DNA of 64,000 nt from Cyprinodon diabolis (GCA_030533445.1 CM060068.1:19001479-19065478); one strand, 5' to 3'; shown: positions 1 through 11,933, counted from the first letter of the stretch. Notes: generated from the sequence alone by a model not told the origin. Numbers and translations are program-made.

Positions 1-30
1 ATTACTAAATGGGAAAAGAAAAGAAACGAT

Positions 31-103
31 CGCCCGAACAGGGACTTGAACCCTGGACCCTCAGATTAAAAGTCTGATGCTCTACCGACTGAACTATCCG
101 GGC
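31..103 (-). tRNA. tRNA-Lys (anticodon UUU)
   Basis: Read on the minus strand the sequence folds into a standard cloverleaf without an intron. The acceptor stem GCCCGGA pairs with TTCGGGC, with a G at the discriminator position. The anticodon stem TCAGA/TCTGA encloses the loop CTTTTAA, giving anticodon TTT. The T stem CAGGG/CCCTG encloses TTCAAGT. Intact A and B boxes and short downstream T runs (A runs around 15-23 on the plus strand) fit an active RNA polymerase III gene. It delivers lysine at AAA/AAG codons. No other tRNA lies nearby. Confidence 0.96.
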
Positions 104-225
104 TCTGAATCACGCATCCCGGCAAATGATTTGATAAAGTAAGGTGACGTATCGGCTACGTGTACCACGTGATTACTTGTCTGTTTTTTTCGTCTAACGG
201 GCTCCGCCCTTCTCCATTCACCCGT

Positions 226-420
226 TGAAAGTTGACCAATGTCGCACCAGCTCACAATGGACCGAGCCTATCGACGGCCGAGCTTACAATGGAACTCCGC
301 CGATCACCGCCACGATATATGGAACCAATCAACGTCCGAGCTCACAATGGACCTCGGCCTATCGCCATCACGATTTACGAGCCAATCAATGTATGAGCTC
401 ACAATGGAAGTCGGCCAATA
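226..420. repeat. Imperfect ~58-bp tandem repeat with CCAAT and ACAATGG motifs
   Basis: Four copies of an AGCTCACAATGG-like block occur with ACAATGG cores ending near 260, 292, 350 and 407. Exact CCAAT pentamers lie at 236, 325, 382 and 415. The two middle units are 57-58 bp long. The stretch is richer in CpG than its surroundings. CCAAT is the NF-Y box and ACAATGG resembles a SOX/HMG site, so it could be a promoter or enhancer remnant. No transcription unit starting here is visible, so a regulatory role is only inferred. Confidence 0.5.
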
Positions 421-541
421 AAGGTGAAAGCATAACTTGTTAAAAAAAATAATAAGAGAAAAAACAGGTTGGCGATCTTATTATAAAATTTTCCTCTGGG
501 TGACCAACTTGTTTTCATGGATCCGTTGTCTCTGCTGGCCT

Positions 542-560
542 AAAAAAAAAAAAAAAAAAA
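542..560. repeat. Poly(A) run
   Basis: Nineteen consecutive A residues. No retroelement body could be recognised directly upstream. Confidence 0.8.
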
Positions 561-610
561 GTATATATTTATATTGTTTCTTATTTCCTTCCATTCAAAC
601 AAACTTAATT

Positions 611-762
611 TCCTCTTTAGTTCACATTAGCTAAAACTAATATACCATAGATTGAATAAATTAATGGTATTATAATGTCACGTTTTTCCTCTTTATTACA
701 CATTAGCTAAAAATAATATACCATAGATAAAGTAAATTAATGGTATTATGATGTCATGTTCT
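611..762. repeat. Two-copy tandem repeat, 76-bp unit
   Basis: The unit starting TCCTCTTTA at 611 recurs at 687. Both units carry the block CACATTAGCTAAA, the block ATATACCATAGAT and the block AATTAATGGTATTAT, with a few substitutions. No function is suggested. Confidence 0.75.
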
Positions 763-1186
763 GTTAGCAAACTGACACATTTGGGAAGGTTAAGGTTTAC
801 AATAGGTAACTTTTTAATTCAAAATGTCAGTAGAAATTTTAAATGCTTTCATCTCATAGCAATTTTTAACTCTATAAAGTGCATTAATGCTCTATTATGT
901 TTGATTCTCCTCTTTTTTATTGTTGTCTTCAGATGAGCACCAAGCCTAAGAGCCATGAATGTATGGGACTTGGGGAATGGATGGCAAGGCTCAGGGTATA
1001 TGCATCTGACTTCTTCATCTGCTGTGAGGAGCCCTAGCATTGCTTCATCCTAAGGGACCCCAGCATACAGCTGCGAGACAGTTTCATCTGTAAATACAAC
1101 AGTTTTTCTTCATGAAAGTAAAGACTTATAGGTCCAATTATTGAGATATATTTATGCAGATTTCCAAATCTCTTGTGTTGTTTTCA
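763..1186. other. Unassigned AT-rich stretch
   Basis: No gene or known repeat recognised. The short open frames on both strands lack splice context and motifs. Confidence 0.6.
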
Positions 1187-1210
1187 GGGGGGGGGGGGGG
1201 GGGGGGGGGG
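1187..1210. repeat. Poly(G) run of 24
   Basis: Twenty-four consecutive G residues directly after TTTTCA. It abuts the 5' edge of the decayed coding fragment that follows. Such a run is prone to length errors in assembly. Confidence 0.85.
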
Positions 1211-1217
1211 TCCAGAA

Positions 1218-1830
1218 TGTCCCTGTTACAGTCAGCAGCAGCCGGGGATGCAGCTAATTTCTGGTTGCCAAGTGAAATGAGGAAAACCATCCCTGTACAG
1301 GATCAAAGATGGATTTCAAATACCCTCTTTCGCTCTGGCAAACTACGACCAGATTTGATGCTCGTCCCCATTATGCCATACCCCATTCAGCACCGATGCA
1401 TGTTTACAGTCTACCAGCTAACACTGTGGGACAGGCAAAATTAAAAAGAAAGCTGTTATTTTCCGATGCTAAATATCCATCACAACAGCAGCAGCTTCTC
1501 CCTGCTCCACCCAAAAGGCCTTAACTAACGGAGACAGTTGCTCAAGGTGGCCTCACAGGGTCATGTTATCCCCACGGCTCTACAGGAGCAGTGTTTTTGG
1601 ACATTCTCTGTCACTCCTCCACATGTTTTTGCTGCGGTCCTGTTCTGGGCCCTCCTCTGGCCCCTGCTCTAGGATCATCCTCCACTCATCCTAAGAGAGC
1701 ACCCCGAAAACTGACCCGCAAAGTTTTGCATAACATCTGCAAAAAATACGGGCAGTTCAGAATTATTGAAACACAGCCAATACAGAGGGCAAATATACTG
1801 TCTGTCTAGTGAGAATCTAACTAAAGAGCA
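1218..1830 (+). pseudogene. Decayed copy of a multi-copy fish protein family (possibly DUF6729-like)
   Basis: From 1218 one frame reads a stretch containing VQDQRWISNTLFRSGKLRPD. Further on, after frame changes, come PKRAPRKLTRKVLHNICKK and then, one base out of register, SQYRGQIYC around 1775-1800. These blocks resemble, from memory, the start and the Cys-rich end of an uncharacterised protein family present in many copies in fish genomes, tentatively DUF6729. That assignment is not verified. The middle is missing or scrambled and there are at least two frame shifts, so no continuous product is possible. It has no introns and no recognisable element ends. It could alternatively be a relic of a transposon-carried gene. 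Confidence 0.4.
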
Positions 1831-2634
1831 ATGGTTGGAACAAATAAAAAAGAAAATATAAGTGTGTTCATTTTAATAGCATTTAGACATTTTTTTTTTT
1901 ACTTGTACGTAGTTAGTGCTGTTTCAGAGCTGACAATCTTTTAATTTGTTTCACAAAGAGTTATTTATTTATTTTGAGTTATTTTTATTGAGGTTTTTTT
2001 TTCTTTCACTGTTGGAAAATAAATATTTGGTTCTTTAAAAAAATAAGGTGCATAACCTTCTTCCTTCTATCATGCAATTCACTATGAAAGTGCTCTAGGA
2101 AATATACATACTTAAAAAAAAAATCCATACTTTCAGCTGATAATTTTCTGTGAAAAATAAACACTGTATATGATTAATAATATTAAAGTGTACCGTGTAT
2201 AGGTACTGTACAGTATGATTGGAAAAATTATTTTTTATATATCACTAAAACAGAAGAAAGTATTTTAATATTTTAATCAATAACATTTGAATGGGACAGC
2301 TGTTTTAGCAAATACAATGTGCCGTGTTGTAATATAAAATACGAGACCATTTCCACAAAATTACATTTGTAAATTTTTTATTAAGACAACACGAATTACT
2401 TTCTTGAACTTTATTTTACTTTGGGAACATTTTCGACTCAAACATAACTTTGCATCTGCTGGGATCGAACCCGCAACCCTGGAGTCGCCGCCCCCCCTTC
2501 AAGAACACTGTTTTGAAACAGTTTCCCATTCATTTTCTACTGATGTAGTGCAGTATATGACCACTACGTCACGTGGCGCTGTTTCATCTAAGACTGACCT
2601 GCGGGTATGCTGTTTCTACTCAGCTGCGGAAAAA
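1831..2634. other. Unassigned AT-rich stretch upstream of the coiled-coil gene
   Basis: No gene recognised. Several AATAAA-like hexamers and T/A runs are present. A B-box-like block lies near 2460-2485 but does not fold as a tRNA. The last part should contain the promoter and 5' UTR of the gene starting at 2635, yet no TATA or initiator element stands out. Confidence 0.5.
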
Positions 2635-5600
2635 ATGTCAGCGTTGTCTGACCTCACAGTTTTTGAACAGGAGGAAGAATCTGTAGGTTCCCCTACACAA
2701 CTGAGGGTCAAATTTCTTGAGGATGAGAAACGCATTCGCTTTTCTCTTCTAGGTGGAGATTAAAGAGCTGCAGCGTGCTGTCAATAAAGCCAAACAGAAA
2801 CTTGGGGAGATGCGGAGGGAGAGGTTGTGTGTCGAAGAGGAGACCGCTCGCTGGTACTAACTTTTCACACACTTTTAAGATGTCTAAGACTAAATAGTTG
2901 TGGCTATTTAGTGTGCTATCTCCCCGATCGACGTCACTCCACATGCATTGAACGTTGCACGCGATTGATCCGAATCGAAACGTCAGACGATCCGCCATAT
3001 TAGTGGTGGCAAAATATTTTTATTGTTTTTTAATTAAGAAAAGTGAGAGAAAAAAGTCAGAATTCTGACTTTAATCTCAGACTTTTGACTTTAATCTCTG
3101 ACATTAAGTCAGAATTCTGAGAAAAAAGTCAGAATTCTGGGATTAAAGTCAACATTCTGAGAAAAAAATTCACAATTCTGAGAAAAAAGTCAGAATTATG
3201 AGATTAAAGTCAGATATCTCAGATTAAAGTCAGAATTCTGAGGTTAAGTCAGAATTCTGAGAAAAAAATCAGAATTCTGACAAAAAAAGTCAGAATTCTC
3301 AATTGTTTTTTTTCCCCCTCAGAATTCGAACTTTTTTTCTTAGAATTCTGACCTTTTTCCCAAATTAAACTGATATAAAATTTAAAAAACAGTTAACTTT
3401 TTTCTTTTTTTCAATGGCCCTAATCCTCTTTTGTAAAGTTCACATTTGACTTGTAGTGATTAATCTTTTAAAAACTCGGGTGTATTTTTATTTTCTGAGG
3501 GCATAAAAGAAAACATATATTTTGAAAAACAATGTGCTTAATGCTCCAGGGTCCCCTCATAAGAAACAGATGTTGTTTAAAAAGTCTCATAGTCTTCTTT
3601 GGTAAGATGTTGTTTAAAAAGTCTCATAGTCTTCTTTGGTAATCTATATATTTTATTGGTCGTGTCTATGGAGGACCAACTCTGCCATATTTAAAAATAA
3701 ATACAGAAATAAATAAATGCTCAATAAATATATAAGCATACAATTAATTGCCAACAAAAATACAATAAACAAATAAATGTAAGTAGAAATTGAATTATAC
3801 AGTGAGACATAAATGTAGATAACTCTTTTAATTAGCTTCTTAATTTATTTGCCTTTGTAATATTTACCTTATTTATTTTTTTGTCCTTTATAATCTTCAA
3901 CTTTATTTTTTAATTACTTATATTTTTAAGTATTTATTTATGTGCATGTTATATTTTTGTCTGTTTTATTCTTCTTTTTGTATTTTTTTACCTTAGTTAT
4001 TTTTTCGCCACTGTTTATTTCTGTCTGCCCTTTTTACATTTCTGTATGCATTTCTGTCTCATTATGCAAATGAGGAGGGAGTGTGTCCTAGAGAGTCAAC
4101 TTCTGCTCATTGGTTGGCGGCCCATCTTTTTCACTCACAGAGCTCAGAGTACTAAGTTAAATGTTCTCTTGTCTGTTGCTGTTGTTCAATAAAAGTACGT
4201 TTTAAGATCATTTGAGGCGAGAACATTATACTTTTAAGCATCGCCATATGGCCCATTCACAGATTTAATGCATAATTTAAAAGAAAATGTTCCGAACTTG
4301 AGAGGACCGCGGCAACCAGCGGAGCTCTGAAGCTGACGGCAGCCAGGTCTAACCGCAGCCCGTCTGCAGCGGCCCTCTCTCGGCATAGCCGTGTGTGAAG
4401 GACTGCTGGATATGATGGCGATTTTTTGCTGTATTTGGCAACGTTTGGCAAAGTCCCTACTCGCGTTTTATTGACTTCAGACTCGACATCAGACTCTCCT
4501 CCTGTAGATTCGACCGATGTAGTAAAATACTAACCAACACGCTTCACACAAGGCTATGCCGAGAGAGGGCCGCTGCAGACGGGCTGCGGTTAGACCTGGC
4601 TGCTGTTAGCTTCGGAGTTCCGCTGGTTGCCGCGGTCCTCTGAAGTTTGGCACATTTTCTTTTAAATAACGCATAACATCTGTGAATGGGCCATATGGTG
4701 ATGCTTAAAAGTATAATGTTCTCGCCTCAAATGATCTTAAAAAGTACTTTTATTTAACAACAGCAACAGACAAGAGAACATTTATCTTAGTACTCTGAGC
4801 TCTGTGAGTTAAAAAGACGGACCGCCAACCAATGAGGAGAAGTTGACTCTCTAGGACACACCCCCTCCTCATTTGCATAATGAGACAGAAATGCAGGCAG
4901 AAATGTAAAAAGGGCAGGCAGAAATGTAAAAAGGGAAGGCAGAAATGTAAAAAGGGAAGGCAGAAATGTAAAAAGGGCAGGCAGAAATGAAAAAAGCGCA
5001 GGCAGAAATGTAAAAAGCGCAGGCAGAAATGTAAAAAGGGAAGGCAGGAATGAGGGCAGGCAGAAATGTAAAAAAGGAAAGGCAGAAATGTAAAAAGGGA
5101 AGGCAAAAATGTAAAAAAAATATAAAGGACAAAAAAATAAATAAGGTAAATATTACAAAAGCAAATAAATAAAGAAGCTAATTAAAAGAGTTATCTACAT
5201 TTATGTCTCACTGTATAATTAAATTTCTACTTACATTTATTTGTTTATTGTATTTTTGTTAGCAATTAATTGTATGCTTATATATTTATTGTGTATTTAT
5301 TTATTTCTGTATTTATTTTTAAATATGGCAGAGTTGGTCCTCCATACATGTCAACCATTTTCTTAATAATAATACTAATAATAATGATGAATTACCATCT
5401 AATGTTTGCATGTAGAAATTTTGTAGGATTTATTTGAACCCTGAACTGCCAACCAATACTGCAATTCTTCACTGTAAATATTTTTAATTTTAGATATTTT
5501 TTTAACATAGTGTTGTAGATTAACATCATATGGAGGAATTTCAACATAAGGGTGTCTGAAGTACTCAAATTACTCTATAAGTTCAATTGGCTTATTAAAC

Positions 5601-7346
5601 ACAAAAAATATGATTAAACATTTTCCATTGGCTAAATTGCAAGGCACCTGAATTTATCTACCATCATCTTTCAAACGGTACATAACCCCTAAATTTTATT
5701 TGCTTGCAGTTATTTTATAATTCAATTGGTTTCCTAGTTTTTCACAACCTATATTTGGAGGGAAAGTTAAAGAAGACTTACCTGAAAGCACAATAAAACT
5801 TTTACCAAAGTTTTTGAAACCAATAACTTTAAACGCTTAAAGCTACAGTGTGTAATAATTACAGGGATATACAGTCAGAAATGTAATATATTATACATAA
5901 CTATGTTATTTATCATCATCTACGAGCTCAGCCTCTTAACCTTAATATTTGCGTTGCCTTAGAATTCGTTATTTATAATTACATAGGAGCGGGTCTCGCA
6001 GCCATGGAGGCAGACATCTTTGCGCTACAGCAGCGCAGAGCCAACAAACTAACGATTGCGAAATTGCCCATTACGCTCGAAAGTAACTACGGCAAGTTGA
6101 GAGAGATGAAGTGAGACGGTACTGAACACACAGACTAATGAAATACTATCTGTAAAATTATCTATGTAAACAAACCTCATCACTTGAGAAGGTAGGTGAT
6201 GCGACGTCGTGGAAGACATTTTGTCCCGTAACGCTCGCAGTACTGTTGGGGGGGAGAAGCGATGGGGGGAGATGTTCATGTTGCTGCGGTCTGCAGTCTG
6301 GACGTTAGATGTCGCTGAAAATTACACACTGTAGCTTTAACATCATAAGAAAAAACTGTTAAAATATGCCTGTCGCACAACACAATAATGAGAAACTGAA
6401 TTAAACACAATATAGGTTAAAACTCAAGATAACAGAATGTTTATTGGTAGAAATTAGTATTTATTCTATAAATTTTTTAGGAAACAAATACCTTAAATTT
6501 TAATCTTTTAACCTCCATATTTCAAAGTGTGCATTTGGCACAAGTTTAAAACAGAACCTTATAGATTATGTTGTTATGAGGCAACAGTAATGCTAGTAGG
6601 GTATGCATTTTACCAAAAAAAAAAAATTAATATTTTGGTATAGGAAATTATTTTGTTACAATCCTTAAAAACAAAGTTAGTTTCCTTAAAACAAAGAACA
6701 TCTGGGCTAAAACAACTAGCATGACTGTTACTGCCATCAGTTTCCTAAGCATGAAAATAAAGTAAAAAAACCATGCTGCTCACAAATTATAAGGTTTCAG
6801 TTATTTTACATTTCAGATTTGATTGAATTAGGGATTACACAGATCTCCAGTTGGTTTTAAAATCTGGTCTCATTTACAGTAAGAGAGAAAATGAACTAAA
6901 ATTGGCGCTCATGATGGAAAATGGAGAAATACTTGACGCCTTACATGAACTAGGCAATCTTCTGCAAGAGGAAAAACATCTCTCAGAATGGCTGGATCAA
7001 GAGGCTGCCTCGCACAGGTAACTGGAAGGGCTGTTTGCTGAAAGAAAAAACCTCATGTAAACTACGTGACACTATAATTTGACCTCTTTCAAGAAATCAA
7101 ATGAGCATTTTGGAGGAGCAGATGAAAAGTGCCTCTAGTACGGTCCAAAGTCTTGCTGCTGAAATCCAGCAGGTGAAAGAGCATTTGGCAAAGCCCAAGG
7201 CTTGTGGTGGTGCAGGTATGGAGCATTTTCATTTTGTTTGTATCCTGCCAATATATAAATATATAGACTGTCTTCTTTTGTTTGCAGCACAAGCTTCAAT
7301 CATTGTCCCAGCCAGTAAAGCAAAAAGAAAACCAAGAAAAAAGTAA
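2635..7346 (+). CDS. Small coiled-coil protein, five exons, 155 aa, identity unknown
   Basis: Proposed exons are 2635-2682, 2753-2853, 6880-7017, 7094-7215 and 7288-7346. All junctions are GT-AG and the phases agree, giving 468 bp. The product starts MSALSDLTVFEQEEES, is rich in Glu/Lys/Leu/Gln heptads across residues 17-135 (LQRAVNKAKQKLGEMRRE, LALMMENGEILDALHELG, ILEEQMKSASSTVQSLAAE) and ends in a basic tail KAKRKPRKK. This pattern fits a coiled-coil subunit, for instance a kinetochore or centrosome component. A remote similarity to ZWINT was considered but is too weak to name it. The least certain part is intron 1, which is only 70 bp; reading through it gives a stop after 42 codons. A poly(A) signal AATAAA lies at 7439-7444. 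Intron 2 (4.0 kb) is filled with mobile DNA. Confidence 0.6.
3047..3352. repeat. Minisatellite built on AGTCAGAATTCTGAGAAAAA
   Basis: About fifteen imperfect units of roughly 20 bp, each centred on the palindrome AGAATTCT, alternate between a GAAAAAA and a TTAAAGTC spacer. Because the core is palindromic the array can also pair with itself. It lies in intron 2 of the coiled-coil gene. Confidence 0.8.
3569..3642. repeat. Exact 37-bp tandem duplication
   Basis: The 37-bp unit beginning GATGTTGTTTAAAAAGTC occurs twice head to tail (3569-3605 and 3606-3642) with no visible mismatch. This indicates a recent duplication. Confidence 0.85.
3669..5344. mobile_element. Foldback (long inverted repeat) DNA transposon, ~1.68 kb
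   Basis: The left arm (3669-4401) and right arm (4538-5344) are near-perfect reverse complements over about 0.75 kb, separated by a 136-bp spacer. The ends are TGGAGGACCAACTCTGCC and its complement, each flanked by TA (3667-3668 and 5345-5346), as expected for insertion at a TA dinucleotide. Both arms carry an octamer-like ATTTGCAT, an inverted CCAAT box and GC-rich inner segments, unlike the AT-rich outer segments. The right arm is longer because of a minisatellite expansion. There is no transposase reading frame, so it is non-autonomous. A Tc1/mariner-type origin is suggested only by the TA target. Confidence 0.8.
4889..5115. repeat. Minisatellite, ~20-bp unit GGCAGAAATGTAAAAAGG
   Basis: About eleven units with small length changes are confined to the right arm of the foldback element. 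The matching part of the left arm (around 4020-4065) holds only one or two units. The array expanded after the arms were made. It generates long open frames on the minus strand (repeating FYISACP) that are artefacts. Confidence 0.85.
5837..6340. mobile_element. Non-autonomous DNA transposon with TTAAAGCTACAGTGTGTAA ends
   Basis: The left end TTAAAGCTACAGTGTGTAA is mirrored at the right end as TTACACACTGTAGCTTTAA. The interior is GC-richer and has no transposase frame. TTAA at both ends could be the target duplication, as in Kolobok or piggyBac elements, or part of the inverted repeat. Superfamily is not settled. Confidence 0.7.
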
Positions 7347-8123
7347 TTTGATGTTTCCAGGGCAAGTTATTCTGTAATAATTGGTGTTTTGAGTCTATAT
7401 GTATTATCATTATTATTACTTTTTTGTTTTTTTTAAACCAATAAAATAATTTTTTTCACCAAAGCTACTGTGGTTTGATTCCACCTTCATTTGCATGTCT
7501 TGCAACATGCAATGAGTTGTTTGCATGTGGTCTAGCTTTCCAAAGATTTAGGAGAAAGTCTAAGAAAAACAAAGAAGGAAAAGACACCTTTTCATTAATG
7601 ACTTATTTTTAACAGCTGAAAAATCTGTTTTACTGGTTTAAGAGAAGCATTATAGACTGCGACAAAAATATTCACAACCCTTAATGTTGTGTTAAGACCG
7701 CATGTGTGTTTTCGTTTATTTGTCATTTTTACAAATGACAATTTTAAATGCACAAACCTGTACTAAAGAAGCAATAACCATTCAATTTGCTGAGTTGTTT
7801 TTATGTTAGTGGAGTGTCAGCTTCCTGAAAAGCTGTATGCATCGAAATTTCGTTTTGTATACACTCTATACAAAATGACAAAATTTGTCTGAGTCTTAAG
7901 TCTAAATCTATATACTACACTAGTATATATTCAACTCAAGTAAAGAGTAAAATAGTATTTGGTAAAAAGGCTATTCAGGTACTGAGTACCTCTCGAATCT
8001 TCACATCCTATTTACTAAAATATGTTTAAAATGACATGATTACAAAATAACTCCCTACAGAAGAAATGCTTCTGCAAATAGTAACTTTTTAAAAGTAAAG
8101 TTTGTAAAATTAGCCCTCACTGT
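7347..8123. other. 3' UTR and spacer with a short LINE tail
   Basis: The poly(A) signal of the preceding gene lies at 7439-7444. Around 7840-7900 a block GAAATTTCGTTTTGTATAC followed by TACAAAATGACAAAATTTG resembles the 3' tail of the LINE family seen at 46557-47206. The rest is AT-rich with nothing recognised. Confidence 0.4.
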
Positions 8124-9180
8124 CAGGGCCAGATTAGCAGCCCCAGAGGTCCCTGGGCATTGAGGCTCACAGGCCCCCCATTCCTGCACCTAACATTATT
8201 TATATATGTGTTGTGTGTGTGTGTCACTGTCTGTTGGTCAAAAACTCAAGAATACCATTTCCAGTATGAGAAACCAATCTCCCATCTCACTCAAATCAAA
8301 ATAATACAATAAAAATAAATCATCAAGACTAAGCAAGCAAGACTAAAGTGTTCACTGAAATTTACCCAAGCAGAAAGCACACTGCTGCTACTTCTCAAAT
8401 GGGAGTCAAAATATAGCAATGCCATCACGCAACACAGCTGAAAACAGTTCACATAAAAAGAGTCAACATGTGAACCAGACCACATCCCATTCAGCAGAAA
8501 ACAATTACAGCACCACAACCCTCTGTGTCACACCACAATCCCTTGCAAGACACATGCTATGCAAAAAGTATATCAAATTAGTAAATTCATAACAGAAAGC
8601 ACAATGGCTCCTTACCTTTAGAGTTCTTCTTTCTGGTATTTGTAAAGTCAAGTAAAGTCCTTAAAGTCCAGCTCTCTTACCAGTTCAGACTCAGTGGCCA
8701 TCAAGGACAATGCGTTTTAATTCGTTTTAGCTGTGAAAAGTTCCTCTCTCCTTCACAATCGGATGCAGGGAGTGCAAGAAAAAGTTGAAGAGCAACAAAA
8801 ATGTCAGGAAGGGTAGTCTGTTGTTCATTTTTCAGCAAAATCTGCAATAGATTAACAGGTGTGTTATCTTTCACAGTACTCACAAAATACCCAAATTGGA
8901 TCAGCACATCCGATAAGGTATTTTCCAATTCAGTTGGCCATGAAGATGAGGAAAAAACTGGCCCATTTGGAGAGATCAGTGTTTTAACAGTCTATGTCGA
9001 ATAGGAGACCAGAACGACCCTTAATGTCCGTATGTATCCAGGTGTTTCTCCTGTTCTGACAGCAAGCTTTCAATAATGACAAATGTCTCAACTTGGAACT
9101 TTTTACTCCCACTGAGAACAACTTCATTGTCACCTGTTTCATCATCAAAGATTATTCTTTTACTCATGCGGTGGGTCTCA
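8124..9180 (-). mobile_element. hAT transposon remnant (ZMYM1-like transposase)
   Basis: The low-coordinate end starts CAGGGCCAGATTAGCAGCCC, matching the CAGGGCC-type ends of hAT elements. On the minus strand, 8701-8928 reads a hAT C-terminal dimerisation block with LPDIFVALQLFLALPASDCE followed by GERNFSQLK. Upstream, near 9070-9100, another block reads FVIIESLLSEQEKHLDTY. Stops and frame shifts interrupt the frame and the other terminus was not found, so this is a dead, 5'-truncated copy. Confidence 0.7.
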
Positions 9181-9438
9181 GAATGGTAGGTTGGGTCCCA
9201 CCTGTTATAGCCTGTGCAGATTTTTTAAAATCAGTAAAGCACCCTTTTAGTGATGCAATTTAACTATGCAGTGACTACAAAAAATTGCACTGCAGTCATC
9301 AGGTCCATCTCTCTCTTATGCAAGCAATTGCTCACTAGTATCACCCTTTTAAGCAGAGTACTCCAAAATAAACATCTTAAACCTACTCACTGGGGCTCAA
9401 TTAGATTTGTAAGGTGATTGGCAGGGGTAAATCACTAA

Positions 9439-10123
9439 ACCCAGGCATATACTCTATGATTTTTTGCACCGATTCTCTAGTCGTGCGAAGATTTTTCGAT
9501 CGGGCTGACTTTCAGCCTGAACGTGTATCTTGTAGTGTAGAGGGGGCAACGAGGGGCGATTAATCTCTCACCACCACCTCCCGATCAGGAATCATAAGGT
9601 CGGGAGAAAATCAAACATGTTTGAAATTCAGTCGGCCATCATAAGGTGGTCGTGGGCAAATCGCTCAGTGCGCAAACAAGGATTCTTCCTCTCAGACGAA
9701 GCATGGCAGGGGTGCAACTGAAATTTTGTTTTTCTGTAAAATTGAAAGACAGTAGTAGCCACGTTTGTTCAGCCATGTCTTTGTCCAAATACGTTGTCGC
9801 CTTTTCTTTTAAGGGCTTTCAACACAAAATTGCACAAATTGCTAAGTCAGCGCGTTTCCCTCTATCTTCATATTTAACAGAAGTAATCAACACTTCCGTC
9901 TTTTTCCTCTTCTACTCGTTTGGCTTCCGGATAGTCCGATAGCGCCATCTCACTGCGGGTCCGACGTGGTTTTTAGACATAGGTAGATCACATCAGAGCG
10001 TCGGGTCGCATAGTGTGAGAGGAGGAATCTTGAGCTGTGAACTTTTAAACCCTGTGGTTTTGTTGTACAGTGTGAGCTGTAGCTGTGCTACGATTGAAAA
10101 AATCGTACAGCGTATGCCCGGCT
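9439..10123. mobile_element. Harbinger-like MITE
   Basis: Imperfect terminal inverted repeats begin CCCAGGCATATACTCTATGA on the left and CCGGGCATACGCTGTACGAT on the right. TAA flanks both sides (9436-9438 and 10124-10126), which matches the 3-bp TWA target duplication of PIF/Harbinger elements. The interior is CpG-rich and non-coding. Confidence 0.65.
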
Positions 10124-10449
10124 TAAGTGAAAGATTATTCCAACCAAAATGAGACATGGACACACACTTAGATTGAATAATTTGAAATATTTATATTTCA
10201 AAAATTTTGAACAATTGCCCTAAAATTGAACATTGGAGCAAACAACAAATTCAGTTTGTTCACTTTTCATATTCATTCTATTTCTCAGAAATTCCTTCCA
10301 GATCTCGGAAAAAAAATGAGGAATCTGCAGAACAAAAAGCGGCTGTTTAACTCTATTTTCTATTCATTTTACAACGTATGGTGGTGAATAAGTGTGACTT
10401 TTCAGGAAAACACAAAATTCTTTGGGTGACCCCAAACTTTTGAATGGTA

Positions 10450-11360
<911 letters not shown>

Positions 11361-11933
11361 CCCCACACTGTCTGGCTAAACACCGACATTAAAATTAAGA
11401 AGAAGAAAATTTACATTTAGATTGTTTCCTTTCCTTTACTTTAATTTATTATGCCTTTGTACAGTTATTTCTGACTGTCAGCAACCTTTGCTTTTCCTGA
11501 GACCTACACAGCTGCCGCAGCATTATTGACCCTAGTGAGTTGCCGTAGTAGGTTGGAGGAAGCATAAAATTTGCTGACAAGCTTGTCGAGCTTTCTTTAT
11601 ATGGTGAGTTACTCTTTATTTTTAGGCAATTTATTAAACTATATTTGAAGCTATGGCGTAACAGTTTTACCAAAGATAAAGCCGTTTTTTAAAGAATAAA
11701 CACGATGTATCTTTTCTACACGTGTCGTTAGCGTCACACACCGTGTTAATAGCCACTGACTACAGCTTTAAAGACCACTGAAAATGGTTTGATTTTTCAC
11801 TTTGAGTACTTTTTATATCTCAGTAATCCGAGAAAGGTTGACATATGAAGCTACTTCTGTTTCTGTGTAGCCTGTTGTATTTTAGATAGTTTAAAGTATT
11901 CTTTTCTTTGCTCTGAGCAGGTAATTATCCACG
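11361..11933 (+). promoter_or_regulatory. Probable promoter and 5' UTR region of ankzf1
   Basis: The coding start at 11934 lies 13 bp inside an exon beginning at 11921 after the acceptor TCTGAGCAG. A good donor ATG/GTGAGT at 11604 makes a non-coding first exon ending at 11603 likely. No TATA box or CpG island is obvious. Confidence 0.4.

Noticed and set aside
2455..2490. tRNA-like TGGGATCGAACCCGCAACC block
   Set aside because: No matching acceptor, D or anticodon arm can be folded around it; at most a tRNA or SINE relic.
2404..2634. Upstream extension of the coiled-coil frame beginning MNFILLWEH
   Set aside because: No splice or Kozak support; the segment contains a decayed B-box-like sequence and lacks coding character.
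4889..5115. Regular short repeats that could suggest a CRISPR array
   Set aside because: Units are directly adjacent with no unique spacers, and the context is eukaryotic.
4750..5132. Minus-strand frames of 87-118 codons with repeating FLHFCLP/FYISACP
   Set aside because: Artefact of the 20-bp minisatellite in the foldback element.
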